Shown: one piece after another, positions 6,898-14,296 of the stretch
Position numbering within the stretch: position 1 is the first letter of the stretch
Layout of the letters: every line of letters starts with the position of its first letter
Assembly: GCA_902797495.1 (NCBI GenBank)
Contig: CADBTH010000117.1
Location: 1-26,439 of the forward strand
DNA from: an uncultured Ruminococcus sp.
Lineage (GTDB): Bacteria; Bacillota; Clostridia; Oscillospirales; CAG-272
Direction: 5' to 3'
Length of the DNA: 26,439 bases
Notes under the pieces: generated by a model
The model's database searches: none
What the model saw: only the letters and a program-made list of their open reading frames with translations
What the model was told of the DNA's origin: nothing
Position numbers and translations under genes: made by a program

Positions 6898-8610
6898 TCA
6901 CATTCTGAGAGACACGTTCCAGAGCTCGGCGTAGAGCCCGTTCTTCGCGAGCAGCTCCTCGTGAGTTCCGCGCTCCTCGATGCCGTGATCCGTTATGACG
7001 ATTATCTCGTCCGCGTTCTTGACCGTGGTGAGTCTGTGCGCGACGACGAGGGTCGTTCTGCCGACGCAGAGTTTTTCCAGACTGTTCTGGATCAGCACTT
7101 CCGTCGCGTTGTCGAGGGCGCTCGTCGCCTCGTCGAGGATCAGGATCGGGGGATTCTTCAGAAATACCCTCGCAATGGAGACTCTCTGCTTCTGCCCTCC
7201 GGACAGCTTGATGCCGCGTTCTCCGACAAGGGTCTGATAACCTTCGGGAAGGGACATTATGTAATCGTGTATGTTCGCCATTTTAGCGGCTTCGATCACC
7301 GCCTCATCAGAAACGCCTTCGCTGCCGTATACGAGGTTGTCGTATATTGTCGAGTCGAAAAGGAACACGTCCTGAGAGACTATGCCGATATTCTGCCTGA
7401 GCGAGCGGTGAGTGACGTCCCTGATGTCTTTCCCGTCCACCGTTATCGAGCCCGAATCTATCTCGTAAAACCTCGGGATCAGATTGCAGATCGTCGTCTT
7501 TCCTCCGCCCGACGGACCTACGAGGGCGAGAGTCTTTCCGCGATCCAGCTTGAACGACAGGTCCTTCAGCACCGATTTGCTCTCGTTATAGGAGAACGTG
7601 ACGTTTTTGAATTCAACGTCTCCCCTGACGTTTTCGAGATCGACCGCGCCCTCCGAGTCCTCTTCGGGCTCCGTGTCCATGATCTCGCAGAAACGCTTGA
7701 ATCCGGTCATTCCGTCCTGGAACTGTTCCATGAAGCTGATGAGACGTCTGATGGGATTCGTAAAGATGCTGATATAGAGGATGAACGCCGTGAAGTCGGC
7801 GAGGGTGATCTTCCCGAACATGAAGAACAGTCCGCCCGCGACGTACATCAGAAGCATCAGAATGTCGGTGATGAACGTATTGCCCGAGGTGAACTCCGCC
7901 ATCGCGCGGTAGGATTTTCTTCTCGCCTTTACGAAATCCTGATTCCCCTTTTCAAAGACGCTCATCTCGTGGTCTTCGTTCGTATACGCCTTCGAAACTC
8001 TGATCCCCGAGATACTGTTTTCGAGGTTCGCGTTTATCTGCGCGATGCTCTTTCTCGTCTCGGTGAACGCACGGTTCATCTTCAGCCTCTTTTTTGAAGA
8101 GAAGACGACCATTACCGGAATCCCGGCGAAGAGTATGAGAGTCAGCGGGAGGTAAATGCTCGCCATGACGGCGAACGAGCCCGCGAGCATTATTATCGAA
8201 AGGAAAAGATCCTCCGGGCCGTGGTGCGCCAGCTCCGAGACTTCCATCAGGTCGTTGACTATCCTCGACATCAGCGTTCCCGTCTTGGAGTCGTCGAAGT
8301 ACTTCATCGGAAGGGTCTGAAGATGCGCGAAGACGTCGCGCCTCATATCCGCCTGCATACCGACTCCGACGAGGTGACCGTAGTAGGTGACGAAGTAGTT
8401 CAGAGCGAGCTTCACAACGTAGATCGCGAGCATGATACCCGCCCAGATCAGAAGCATACCTACAAGCTTTCCGGGTATAAATTCATTGACCATCTTTCTC
8501 GTTATCATCGGATAAACGAGATCGCACAGAGCGAGGAGGAGAGCCGCGCCGAGATCGGCGAAGAACATTTTTTTGTGCGGCTTATAATAAGATATGAATC
8601 TTTTGATCAT
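6898..8610 (-). CDS. ABC exporter, fused membrane and ATPase domains
   Basis: The protein has 570 residues, standard for a half-size type IV ABC exporter of the MsbA/BmrA class working as a dimer. Six hydrophobic segments fill about residues 15-300, with TRKMVNEFIP and SRIVNDLMEV typical of the coupling-helix region. The ATPase domain has Walker A GPSGGGKTT (365-373), Q-loop SQDVFLFD, signature LSGGQKQR (469-476), Walker B LILDEATSALD with the catalytic Glu intact, and VVAHRLTT (H-loop). The substrate is unknown: multidrug or lipid are possibilities. The frame is open upstream to a GTG at 8673, but that codon lies inside the terminator hairpin of the preceding gene, so the ATG at 8610 (MIKRFISYYKPHKK) is chosen. 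No clear ribosome-binding site or promoter precedes it, and a small hairpin (CGGAC/GTCCG, 8625-8639) lies in the leader. Confidence 0.93.
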   Translation of the reverse strand: MIKRFISYYKPHKKMFFADLGAALLLALCDLVYPMITRKMVNEFIPGKLVGMLLIWAGIMLAIYVVKLALNYFVTYYGHLVGVGMQADMRRDVFAHLQTLPMKYFDDSKTGTLMSRIVNDLMEVSELAHHGPEDLFLSIIMLAGSFAVMASIYLPLTLILFAGIPVMVVFSSKKRLKMNRAFTETRKSIAQINANLENSISGIRVSKAYTNEDHEMSVFEKGNQDFVKARRKSYRAMAEFTSGNTFITDILMLLMYVAGGLFFMFGKITLADFTAFILYISIFTNPIRRLISFMEQFQDGMTGFKRFCEIMDTEPEEDSEGAVDLENVRGDVEFKNVTFSYNESKSVLKDLSFKLDRGKTLALVGPSGGGKTTICNLIPRFYEIDSGSITVDGKDIRDVTHRSLRQNIGIVSQDVFLFDSTIYDNLVYGSEGVSDEAVIEAAKMANIHDYIMSLPEGYQTLVGERGIKLSGGQKQRVSIARVFLKNPPILILDEATSALDNATEVLIQNSLEKLCVGRTTLVVAHRLTTVKNADEIIVITDHGIEERGTHEELLAKNGLYAELWNVSLRM

Positions 8611-8654
8611 ATAAAGAAACCGTTCGGACTCACGGTCCGTCCCGTTTAGATTTT

Positions 8655-8686
8655 TACAACAAAAATGCGGCACTAAGCCGCATTTT
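8655..8686 (-). terminator. intrinsic terminator of the leucine-rich repeat protein gene
   Basis: AAAATGCGGC (8662-8671) and GCCGCATTTT (8677-8686) form a perfect 10-bp stem with a 5-nt loop; on the minus strand the stem ends in TTTTTGTTG. It lies 22 bp after the stop at 8708. Confidence 0.8.
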
Positions 8687-8707
8687 GTATTTGATTGAAA
8701 ATTGTTA

Positions 8708-10393
8708 TCAGTTGCCTACGAAATCGAGATCGAGGTCTTCCGCGTATTGCTGAGCGGCAGAACCTGCAGCTCCGTAGATCGTGAAGGGAGCTATACTGAA
8801 AGAACCGAATCCTTCTGCGTCGCTGGAGTAGTAGTAAGCGTATGCGTATCTTCCGATGATCGTATCCGCGGAGGGAATGTTGATGGAAGTGAGCGCATAG
8901 CAGCGGCAGAACGCGTACTTGCCGATATTCTTTAGCGTATCGGGAAGGTTGATCGACGCGAGAGTTTCGCACTCGTAGAAGCAGTCGGAACCGATCGTCT
9001 CGAGAGCGGACGGAAGCGCGAGCGAAGTGAGCGCCGAGCATCCGTAGAACGCGCCCTTACCGATAGATTTAACGCTCTCCGGAATTGTCACGGAAGTAAG
9101 AGCGGAGCATCCGTAGAACATATAGTTGTTGATCGTCGCAAGACCTGCGGGAAGAGCGATCGTCGTAAGCGACTTGCAGTTGCCGAACGCGCGCGCCGAG
9201 ATCTGGGAAACGGACGCAGGGATCGCGATAGTCGGAAGAGACGCGCAGTCATAGAACGCTTCCTTTTCGATCTTTGTAACTGTAGAAGGAAGTGTGATCG
9301 ACGTGATGCTCTCACAACCGTAGAACGCGCCTTCTTTGATAGTCGTGATGCCTTCGGGAACGACCGCGGATCCGATGGATTTGCAGTACTTGAATGCGTT
9401 CATTCCGATCTCGGAAACGGACGCGGGGATATCGATGGCGGTGAGCGCCGTGCATCTTCTGAACGCGTTTGCTCCGATGGAAGCAAGTCCTGCGGGAAGA
9501 GTTGCGGATACGAGCGACGTGTCGTTCGTAAACGCGTATTCGCCGATAGACGTGATGCCGTCGCCGATCGTCACGGTCTCGAGGTAAGGCATGCACTCGA
9601 ACGTGCTGTCCTCAACCGCGCCGAGAGAGCCGGGGATGTCGAGGCTTTCAACGTGGGAATATCTGAAAGCGTATTTCCCGACAGATTCAAGTCCTGCGGG
9701 AAGATTGATCGAAGTAAGAGAGGACGTTCCTTCGAAAGCCTGAAGACCGATCGTCTTGAGTCCTTCGGGAAGAACTACCGACGTGAGAGCAGTTCCCATG
9801 AACGCCTTGTCGCCGATCGACTCGACGGTCTCGGGGATATTGATCTCAGCGAGAGCCGTTCCCTTGAAGCAGTTCTCCGGGATAGCCGTGAGAGTCGTTG
9901 TCTCACACTCTACTTTGGTAAGCTTCGGAGAAAGGACGAACGCGTTTGCGGGAAGGGACGTGATACCCTCCTCGATGCGGACTTCCTGAAGTCTCTGATA
10001 GTTGTTCGTGGAGAGCTTCTTAGTACCCGTCGCGCCGGTCTTGGTGACAAGTCTCTGAAGAGTTCTGGACGTGTCGTTCCACGGGATGGTTCTCGTGTCT
10101 CCGGTATCCGGTATAACTCCGGTTATCTGATCCGCATAATTCGCTCTGAATTCGGGGTTGATTCCGATTATCAGATAGGAATAGTTAGTTGCGGGATCCT
10201 TCGGCTTCGTTGCGTTGTTGCTGAAGATATAGGTGAAATAGAACTCTTTTACACCGTTGACTTCATTGCCGAAATAATCCGTGAGCTGCTCTTCTCTCGA
10301 GTTGGTCGGATCCGGTTCGAAAGCGAGAGCTGCAAAAGGAATTGCCGTAAGGAGCATAACGAGGCATAATACGGCTGCTAATAATTTTTTCAT
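8708..10393 (-). CDS. secreted BspA-type leucine-rich repeat protein
   Basis: The protein has 561 residues from the preferred start. A signal peptide (MKKLLAAVLCLVMLLTAIPF, then AALA) precedes a unique region of about 100 residues and roughly 17 repeats of about 22-24 residues. The repeat pattern is I-x-I/L-P-x-x-V/L-x-x-I-G-x-x-A-F-x-x-C-x-x-L, that of the BspA/LRR_5 family of surface and secreted proteins. The C-terminal cap TIYGAAGSAAQQYAEDLDLD is typical of this family. No LPxTG, SLH or other wall anchor follows, so it is probably released or held non-covalently. The frame is open to a GTG/ATG-type start at 10462, but that lies upstream of the predicted transcription start. AGGGGG and AAAGG precede the ATG at 10393. 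Role unknown; relatives bind host or surface proteins. Confidence 0.9.
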   Translation of the reverse strand: MKKLLAAVLCLVMLLTAIPFAALAFEPDPTNSREEQLTDYFGNEVNGVKEFYFTYIFSNNATKPKDPATNYSYLIIGINPEFRANYADQITGVIPDTGDTRTIPWNDTSRTLQRLVTKTGATGTKKLSTNNYQRLQEVRIEEGITSLPANAFVLSPKLTKVECETTTLTAIPENCFKGTALAEINIPETVESIGDKAFMGTALTSVVLPEGLKTIGLQAFEGTSSLTSINLPAGLESVGKYAFRYSHVESLDIPGSLGAVEDSTFECMPYLETVTIGDGITSIGEYAFTNDTSLVSATLPAGLASIGANAFRRCTALTAIDIPASVSEIGMNAFKYCKSIGSAVVPEGITTIKEGAFYGCESITSITLPSTVTKIEKEAFYDCASLPTIAIPASVSQISARAFGNCKSLTTIALPAGLATINNYMFYGCSALTSVTIPESVKSIGKGAFYGCSALTSLALPSALETIGSDCFYECETLASINLPDTLKNIGKYAFCRCYALTSINIPSADTIIGRYAYAYYYSSDAEGFGSFSIAPFTIYGAAGSAAQQYAEDLDLDFVGN

Positions 10394-10433
10394 GACCTTT
10401 CCCCCTGGTTTTTCCGAGGATTTTTCTATTTTA

Positions 10434-10462
10434 ATTATATTTATTTTGTCCGCCTTTGTCAA
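10434..10462 (-). promoter_or_regulatory. perfect-consensus SigA promoter of the leucine-rich repeat gene
   Basis: On the minus strand TTGACA (10457-10462), a 17-bp spacer and TATAAT (10434-10439) match the vegetative consensus in every base. The predicted start is near 10427, which also excludes the longer open frame. Confidence 0.85.
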
Positions 10463-10503
10463 TACGTTGATATAAAGATTTAAAAAAAATCAACAATTAC
10501 TGC

Positions 10504-10531
10504 AAAAGGGCGCCGGTGTTATCCGACGCCC
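10504..10531 (-). terminator. intrinsic terminator of ftsZ
   Basis: GGGCGCCGG (10508-10516) pairs with CCGACGCCC (10523-10531) with one G-T pair; on the minus strand the stem is followed by TTTTGC. It lies 20 bp after the ftsZ stop. Confidence 0.7.
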
Positions 10532-10550
10532 TGACTGTTATCGTTACCGA

Positions 10551-11831
10551 TCAATATCTTCTTCCGAAATCGGTGTTTCCGCCGTTGCCGTAACCGAAGT
10601 TGCCGTACGGGTTGTTGCCGCCGTTTCCGTAAGGATTGTTTCCGCCGTAGGTCGAGCCGTAACCGTTGTCGATCGGTTCGGGAGCTTCTTCAGTCTCTTC
10701 CGGCGCCTGATCGCGGTCTCTCTTCAGCATTCCCATGAGTTCCTCGAAATCAGCGTCTTCGGGATCTGTGTCGTCCTCGTCGTCTTCGTCGGCGGGAGCT
10801 TTGGTTCTTGCGGGAGCCTTGAGGTCAGCCGCGCTCTTCTTTTCTCTCTCGCGAGCCTGAGCAGCCTCTTCAGCCTTGTTCTCGAATCCCGTTGCGATGA
10901 TGGTGATATCCATCTGATCCTCGAGAGTCGGGTCGAACGCGACGCCCCAGATGACGTTCGCTTCTTCATGCGCTTCGGAAGCGATCATATTGGAAGCCAG
11001 GTCGATCTCGTCGATACCGATGTCGGGGGAAGCCGTGATGCTGATGAGAACGCCCTTCGCGCCGGAGATCGAAGTCTCGATAAGGGGACTGGAGATAGCG
11101 GCTTTCGCTGCGAGCTCCGCCTTGTCCTTGCCGTTAGCGGATCCGATGCCCATGTGAGCGTATCCCGCGTCCTTCATGACTGCGGTGACGTCTGCAAAGT
11201 CGAGGTTGATGTATCCGGGGATGTTGATAAGCTCGGAGATGCTCTGTACGCCGTGCTTGAGCACGTCGTCGGCGATCTCGAACGCGTTGATCATGGTGAT
11301 CGGTCTCTCGGAGACCTGCTTCAGTCTCTCGTTGGGGATGATGACGAGGGAGTCTACGTACTGTCTGAGCTCGGCGATACCGCTCTCAGCCTGAGACATT
11401 CTTCTCTTTCCCTCGAAAGCGAAAGGCTTCGTAACGATGCCAACCGTGAGGATATTCATGTCGTGAGCGATCTTTGCGACGATGGGAGCAGCTCCCGTTC
11501 CGGTTCCGCCGCCCATGCCTGCCGTGATGAAGACCATGTCCGCGCCTTCGATAGCGGACTTGATCTCATCCTCGCTCTCCTCCGCGCTCATAGCTCCGAT
11601 ATCGGGGTTTGCGCCTGCGCCGTGACCCTTCGTGATCTTTTCGCCGATCTGGATCTTGTTCGTGGCGTTAGAATGGGAGAGGGGCATTCTGTCTGTGTTG
11701 ATGACGATGAACTCAACGCCTCTGACGTTTGAAGCGATCATGTGGTTGACAGCGTTGTTTCCGCCGCCGCCGACTCCGATGACTTTTATATTGACTCCGC
11801 TGGAAACAGTGTCATCAAGTTCAAATGGCAT
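10551..11831 (-). CDS. ftsZ: cell division protein FtsZ
   Basis: The protein has 426 residues. This tubulin-like GTPase forms the cytokinetic Z ring. The GTPase and polymerisation domains (about 12-318) are complete: IKVIGVGGGGNNAVN, KGHGAGANPDIG, the tubulin signature GMGGGTGTGAA (105-115), PNERL, and the synergy loop NLDFADV (209-215) supplying catalytic Asp. The C-terminus is odd. A charged linker with an acidic run (DEDDEDDTDPEDADFEELM, about 349-366) is followed by MLKRDRDQ, and then a Gly/Asn/Tyr tail (388-426) with NNPYGNGG and NNPYGNFG repeats ending in FGRRY. The usual terminal DIPxFLR-type peptide that binds FtsA, SepF, ZapD or EzrA is not evident. The ATG follows GGAGG by eight bases. 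It has its own promoter and terminator, and no ftsA adjoins it. Confidence 0.97.
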   Translation of the reverse strand: MPFELDDTVSSGVNIKVIGVGGGGNNAVNHMIASNVRGVEFIVINTDRMPLSHSNATNKIQIGEKITKGHGAGANPDIGAMSAEESEDEIKSAIEGADMVFITAGMGGGTGTGAAPIVAKIAHDMNILTVGIVTKPFAFEGKRRMSQAESGIAELRQYVDSLVIIPNERLKQVSERPITMINAFEIADDVLKHGVQSISELINIPGYINLDFADVTAVMKDAGYAHMGIGSANGKDKAELAAKAAISSPLIETSISGAKGVLISITASPDIGIDEIDLASNMIASEAHEEANVIWGVAFDPTLEDQMDITIIATGFENKAEEAAQAREREKKSAADLKAPARTKAPADEDDEDDTDPEDADFEELMGMLKRDRDQAPEETEEAPEPIDNGYGSTYGGNNPYGNGGNNPYGNFGYGNGGNTDFGRRY

Positions 11832-11906
11832 TTTTGTAACCTCCGTATGTATGATTCCTTATTTTTCGATTTCCATAAAAATTGTTAAATAAAATTATAC
11901 AATATA

Positions 11907-11935
11907 ATCATATACTGTTTTGCTTGCATTTGCAA
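11907..11935 (-). promoter_or_regulatory. SigA-type promoter of ftsZ
   Basis: On the minus strand TTGCAA (11930-11935) and TATGAT (11907-11912) are separated by 17 bp in the 260-bp ftsQ-ftsZ gap. The predicted start is near 11900, giving a leader of about 70 nt. The rest of that gap is A+T-rich with one long-loop inverted repeat and no gene. Confidence 0.65.
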
Positions 11936-12036
11936 TAGATTTTACGAACTTTTTTGAGTTTTTTGAGAAAAAAAGCGCCGTTTTTGGTAATTACAGTAAA
12001 ATATTTAACAAATATTTCGTATAATTGTTATTTTTA

Positions 12037-12075
12037 CAGATGCCTTTTTAGCCCGTGCCGAACATCTGCGTTTTT
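12037..12075 (+). repeat. inverted repeat just after ftsQ
   Basis: CAGATG (12037-12042) and CATCTG (12063-12068) could pair, extended by wobble pairs, around a loop of 16-20 nt. The T tract (CGTTTTTATT) follows on the plus strand, opposite to ftsQ transcription. It could stop antisense transcription entering ftsQ, or be chance. Confidence 0.3.
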
Positions 12076-12091
12076 ATTCATTTGTAAAATA

Positions 12092-13132
12092 TCAGTCGAA
12101 TTCGAGCTGATTGTCGATTATCACGCTCGTTTTCGACGTATCCTCGAGGTTGATTATCGCCTTGCTTCCTCCTTTGAAGATATCGTCCTCAAGCATTGCG
12201 ACCGCAAGTCTGATCTTGATATCGAATTCGTCCTGCGTTCCGAAGATCAGCTTGTACTTGTTCTCGGCGACCATGACCACGTCGAAGTCGTTGCGCAGAT
12301 CTATCTGCGTCAGCTTCCCTTTGAGCGCGGACGCGCTGAGCATCGCGGAGAGATCCTCGAGAAACCTCTGCGCTCTCGCGGACGCCAGTTCTATCTTTCC
12401 GCCGGATACCGCGTATTCGACCGTCTGCAGCTTCAGCCTGATAAGTCCCTCGCACTCTTCGGGAGTCAGTTTTTCGACTACCCTGAGACTGTCGGAAATA
12501 CCGTAAACGTCGCCGTATATCTCGGCATAATACGTCGGCGACTCCTCTTCGACCGCAATATTCACTTTGTTCGGGATCGTTCTGTCGAAGTCCGTCTTCG
12601 ATATCTTCGGACAGTAGAATCTTATCGAGTCTCCCGCGACGCGCGAGCTGAACGAAAACAGATTCTTCGGAGTATCGAGCCCCGCGGCCCTGACGATTTC
12701 CTCGGGAGTGTAGCTCTTCGCGCCGTCGACATTCACCGCCGAAACGACGAAAAAGAATTTGTAAGACAGCGACATCAGTGCTATTACCGCGACGGATATT
12801 ATAATAAATGAAAGAAACTTTCTCGCAGCTCTGTGCCGTCTTCTGCTCTTGCGCACGGTGTCGAGCCACATCTCGCGCCTTATATCGAAATTCTTTCTGC
12901 GCCTTTCCTTCTGCGCGGTGACCGTGTTGTCGTAGTAATAGCTGCCTCTCTCACGCGTGTCGGAAGGGCTTTTCATGACCTTCGTGTCGGTGTGAGTCGT
13001 CCGCACGCTGTCCTTATATCCCTCGGTGTTCCAGCTCCTGTTTCCCCTCGAATAGTCCGGTACTCTGCCTCCGGCTCTTCGCTTCGTGCCGGGCTGAGTG
13101 CGCGACTTCGCGTTTATTCTGTTGTCCGGCAT
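12092..13132 (-). CDS. ftsQ: cell division protein FtsQ/DivIB
   Basis: The protein has 346 residues. It is a single-pass membrane protein of the FtsQLB (DivIB-DivIC-FtsL) complex that activates septal wall synthesis by FtsW and the class B PBP. Residues 1-105 form a basic, Arg/Lys-rich cytosolic tail with low-complexity sequence (RRAGGRVPDYSRGNRSW, KERRRKNFDIRREMW), longer than usual. The transmembrane helix is about 106-128. The POTRA domain follows directly (VSAVNVDGAKSYTPEEIVRAAGL, then NLFSF), and the C-terminal beta domain completes the protein. The ATG is preceded by AAAGGAG at seven bases. It lies 30 bp downstream of murG in the same transcription unit; no clear intrinsic terminator follows on its own strand. 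Confidence 0.88.
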   Translation of the reverse strand: MPDNRINAKSRTQPGTKRRAGGRVPDYSRGNRSWNTEGYKDSVRTTHTDTKVMKSPSDTRERGSYYYDNTVTAQKERRRKNFDIRREMWLDTVRKSRRRHRAARKFLSFIIISVAVIALMSLSYKFFFVVSAVNVDGAKSYTPEEIVRAAGLDTPKNLFSFSSRVAGDSIRFYCPKISKTDFDRTIPNKVNIAVEEESPTYYAEIYGDVYGISDSLRVVEKLTPEECEGLIRLKLQTVEYAVSGGKIELASARAQRFLEDLSAMLSASALKGKLTQIDLRNDFDVVMVAENKYKLIFGTQDEFDIKIRLAVAMLEDDIFKGGSKAIINLEDTSKTSVIIDNQLEFD

Positions 13133-13162
13133 AAAGCGTCTCCTTTCGTTTATTCGGTCATT

Positions 13163-14281
13163 TTATTTTGCCGACGTCAGCTTTACGACGTCGTCGAATA
13201 TCCTTTTGTTTGCGTCGGGGACGGCGAATCTCACGACTCTCTCCTCCATCGACGCGCGCTCGTCGTCGCCGTCTGTTGAGAGCAGACCGAGCAGACGCCG
13301 CTCGAAGTCCGCGTCGAGGGACGGCTCCTCGAACAGAAGCGCCGCGCCGTCGTCCGCGAGAACTTTCGCGTTCTTATACTGGTGATTGTTCGTGACGTTC
13401 GGCGACGGGATAAATACCGCGCATTTCCCCGAACGTGAGATCTCGGAAACGGTCATCGCTCCAGCCCTGCACACGACGACGTCCGCGGACGCCATCATGA
13501 GCGGCATATCGTATATGTATTCTCTGAGGTCTATGTTTACGCACTTGTCGAGTCCCGCCTCTTCGAACTCTTTTCTGATCTTATCGTAAGAGGACGATCC
13601 CGTCGCGTGTATGTGATATATCTCCGGATGAGAGGAGACGACGTTTTTCATGAATGAAAGCATGGCTTCGTTTATCATCTCCGCGCCGAGGCTTCCGCCG
13701 TAGGAGAGAAGGATATATCTGCACTCCTCCGGAACTCCGAGTCTGATCCTCGCTTCGTCCTTGCCGATCGCGGCGAATTCGGACATCAGAGGATTTCCGA
13801 CGTGTATCACCTTCGACTTGTCCGGCAAGAACTCCGCCGTCTTTTCAAAATTGATATATATTCTGTCAACTTGGGAAGCGAGCGCTTTCACGGCGACGCC
13901 GGGCACGGCGTTCGATTCGTGCAGAGCCGTTGGTATCCCCATTTTCGCCGCGGCTTTTACCACCGGCCAGCAGACGTATCCGCCTGTGCCGATGACGATA
14001 TCGGGTCTGAACTCTTTTATCAGTTTCTTCGCCTTCCCGGGTGCGGTCAGAACGTAGTGCAGCGTCTTCAGATTCGAAAGGGAGAGACTGCGCTTGATCC
14101 CCCTGATCTCGACGTGGTGCATCTTGTATCCCGCGCGCGCCACGAGGCGGTTTTCGATACCTTTCGAGGTGCCGACGTATTCTATCACCGCATCGGGGAT
14201 ATTCGCCTTAATAGTGCCCGCGATAGCGAGGGCGGGATTTACGTGACCTCCCGTTCCTCCTCCGGTCATCAGAACTCTCAT
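13163..14281 (-). CDS. murG: MurG, lipid II-forming GlcNAc transferase
   Basis: The protein has 372 residues. It adds GlcNAc from UDP-GlcNAc to lipid I to make lipid II on the cytosolic face of the membrane. It is a GT28 family member with the N-terminal lipid-acceptor G loop TGGGTGGHVNPALA, the second G loop VIGTGGYVCWPVV with LHESNAVPG following, and the C-terminal UDP-GlcNAc site SYGGSLGA plus VVCRAGAMTVSEIS and PSPNVTNNHQYKNA. All are canonical, with HQ..NA intact. A GGAG site overlaps the end of ftsW, 15 bases upstream, showing translational coupling. It sits between ftsW and ftsQ, the usual Firmicute order. Confidence 0.97.
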   Translation of the reverse strand: MRVLMTGGGTGGHVNPALAIAGTIKANIPDAVIEYVGTSKGIENRLVARAGYKMHHVEIRGIKRSLSLSNLKTLHYVLTAPGKAKKLIKEFRPDIVIGTGGYVCWPVVKAAAKMGIPTALHESNAVPGVAVKALASQVDRIYINFEKTAEFLPDKSKVIHVGNPLMSEFAAIGKDEARIRLGVPEECRYILLSYGGSLGAEMINEAMLSFMKNVVSSHPEIYHIHATGSSSYDKIRKEFEEAGLDKCVNIDLREYIYDMPLMMASADVVVCRAGAMTVSEISRSGKCAVFIPSPNVTNNHQYKNAKVLADDGAALLFEEPSLDADFERRLLGLLSTDGDDERASMEERVVRFAVPDANKRIFDDVVKLTSAK

Positions 14282-14296
14282 TGTTATTATCTCCGA

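Noticed and set aside
6289..8097. A 602-residue plus-strand open frame spanning coaW and the ABC exporter
   Set aside because: It crosses two well-supported genes and a terminator, and its sequence is Arg/His-rich frame-shadow composition.
8611..8673. N-terminal extension of the ABC exporter beginning at a GTG at 8673
   Set aside because: The GTG lies within the terminator stem of the preceding gene and the 21 extra residues are unlike exporter N-termini.
8708..10393. Tandem repeat DNA or CRISPR-like periodicity
   Set aside because: The roughly 66-72-bp periodicity comes from protein-level leucine-rich repeats; the DNA units differ and there are no conserved repeats with unique spacers.
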